From positions 1 through 14,304 of the forward strand of contig CAYLXI010000036.1 of assembly GCA_964387695.1 (NCBI GenBank): a DNA stretch of 14,304 bases. Direction: 5' to 3'. Source of the DNA: Thiosulfativibrio sp964387695 (GTDB lineage: Bacteria; Pseudomonadota; Gammaproteobacteria; Thiomicrospirales; Thiomicrospiraceae). Both the position numbers and the translations under genes were made by a program. The stretch's first letter is position 1; every line of letters begins with the position of its first letter. Under the pieces are notes generated by a model. The model had not been told where the DNA came from, did no database searches, and worked only from the letters and a program-made list of their open reading frames with translations. Positions 14,173 to 14,304 of this stretch are shown one piece after another.

Positions 14173-14304
14173 CAGCCTTACCCCTAAAATAAAAAAACTT
14201 TATAAAATCAATAATAACTATTCACCCATAATTCTTAGATACCTTAGTTATTATACCCAAACTAACTCATTTTCTAATTTAAAAATCTTAAACCATTTTT
14301 TAAG
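14173..14304 (-). promoter_or_regulatory. Upstream region of ccoH-ccoI-ccoS with a consensus -10 box
   Basis: A perfect TATAAT (minus strand, 14255-14250) lies 16 bp from a weak -35-like TTAGAA (14277-14272), which would give a leader of about 70-75 nt before ccoH. An inverted repeat of 9 bp, TAATAACTA (14212-14220) and TAGTTATTA (14245-14253), overlaps the -10 box and could act as an operator or leader hairpin. No full FNR/ANR box (TTGAT-N4-ATCAA) was found; only a TTGAT half site is present at 14211-14207. Confidence 0.45.

Noticed and set aside
14190..14220. FNR/ANR box upstream of ccoH
   Set aside because: Only a TTGAT half site is present; the second half does not match ATCAA.
14251..14304. 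Open minus-strand frame from the window edge ending in LENELVWV and a stop at 14251-14253
   Set aside because: Only 17 codons before the stop, no recognisable similarity to the C-terminus of a cbb3 gene, and it overlaps a consensus -10 box. It could be the tail of an upstream gene but cannot be supported.

Overview
This is an AT-rich window that looks like a chromosomal piece of a gammaproteobacterium. The main clue is the divergent arrangement gpmI / yibN-type rhodanese–grxC, which is familiar from E. coli and relatives. The cbb3-oxidase assembly genes (ccoH-ccoI-ccoS) and a blue copper pseudoazurin point to an aerobic or microaerobic respirer that depends on copper. Genus and lifestyle cannot be fixed from the sequence; sulfur-oxidising marine gammaproteobacteria would fit but are not shown.

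Layout from left to right. (1) 1-577, minus strand: a rhodanese-domain membrane protein followed by the first 36 codons of glutaredoxin 3, running off the window edge. (2) 735-2300, plus strand: gpmI, a glycolytic phosphoglycerate mutase, ending at a strong bidirectional terminator (2334-2371). (3) 2436-3005, minus: a lipoprotein-type pseudoazurin with its own promoter (3064-3093). (4) 3006-3356: a gene-free stretch packed with palindromes. It holds a 42-bp perfect palindrome, a diverged miniature palindromic element and a hairpin that overlaps the cysJ stop codon. (5) 3357-10600, minus: a very large divergent glutamate synthase alpha-subunit-like gene (gltB-like, 1813 codons), followed after 29 bp by a stand-alone cysJ flavoreductase. 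No gltD and no cysI are present. (6) 10624-10782: a 159-bp MITE with perfect 19-bp terminal inverted repeats and a 5-bp target duplication, inserted directly upstream of gltB. (7) 10822-14172, minus: ccoH-ccoI-ccoS, a tight operon for copper delivery to and maturation of cbb3 cytochrome oxidase; the oxidase genes themselves are not in the window. (8) 14173-14304: an upstream region with a consensus -10 box.

Functionally, ccoHIS and pseudoazurin belong to copper-dependent respiration. The rhodanese and glutaredoxin belong to thiol/sulfur handling. The gltB-cysJ pair probably forms one transcription unit. The most interesting possibilities are that CysJ replaces GltD as the NADPH-oxidising partner of an unusual glutamate synthase, and that the unit's promoter now lies inside a MITE. 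A second theme is a family of small palindromic repeats: the MITE core recurs at 3250-3269, and a 19-bp palindrome-containing motif at 3148-3166 recurs in frame inside ccoI.
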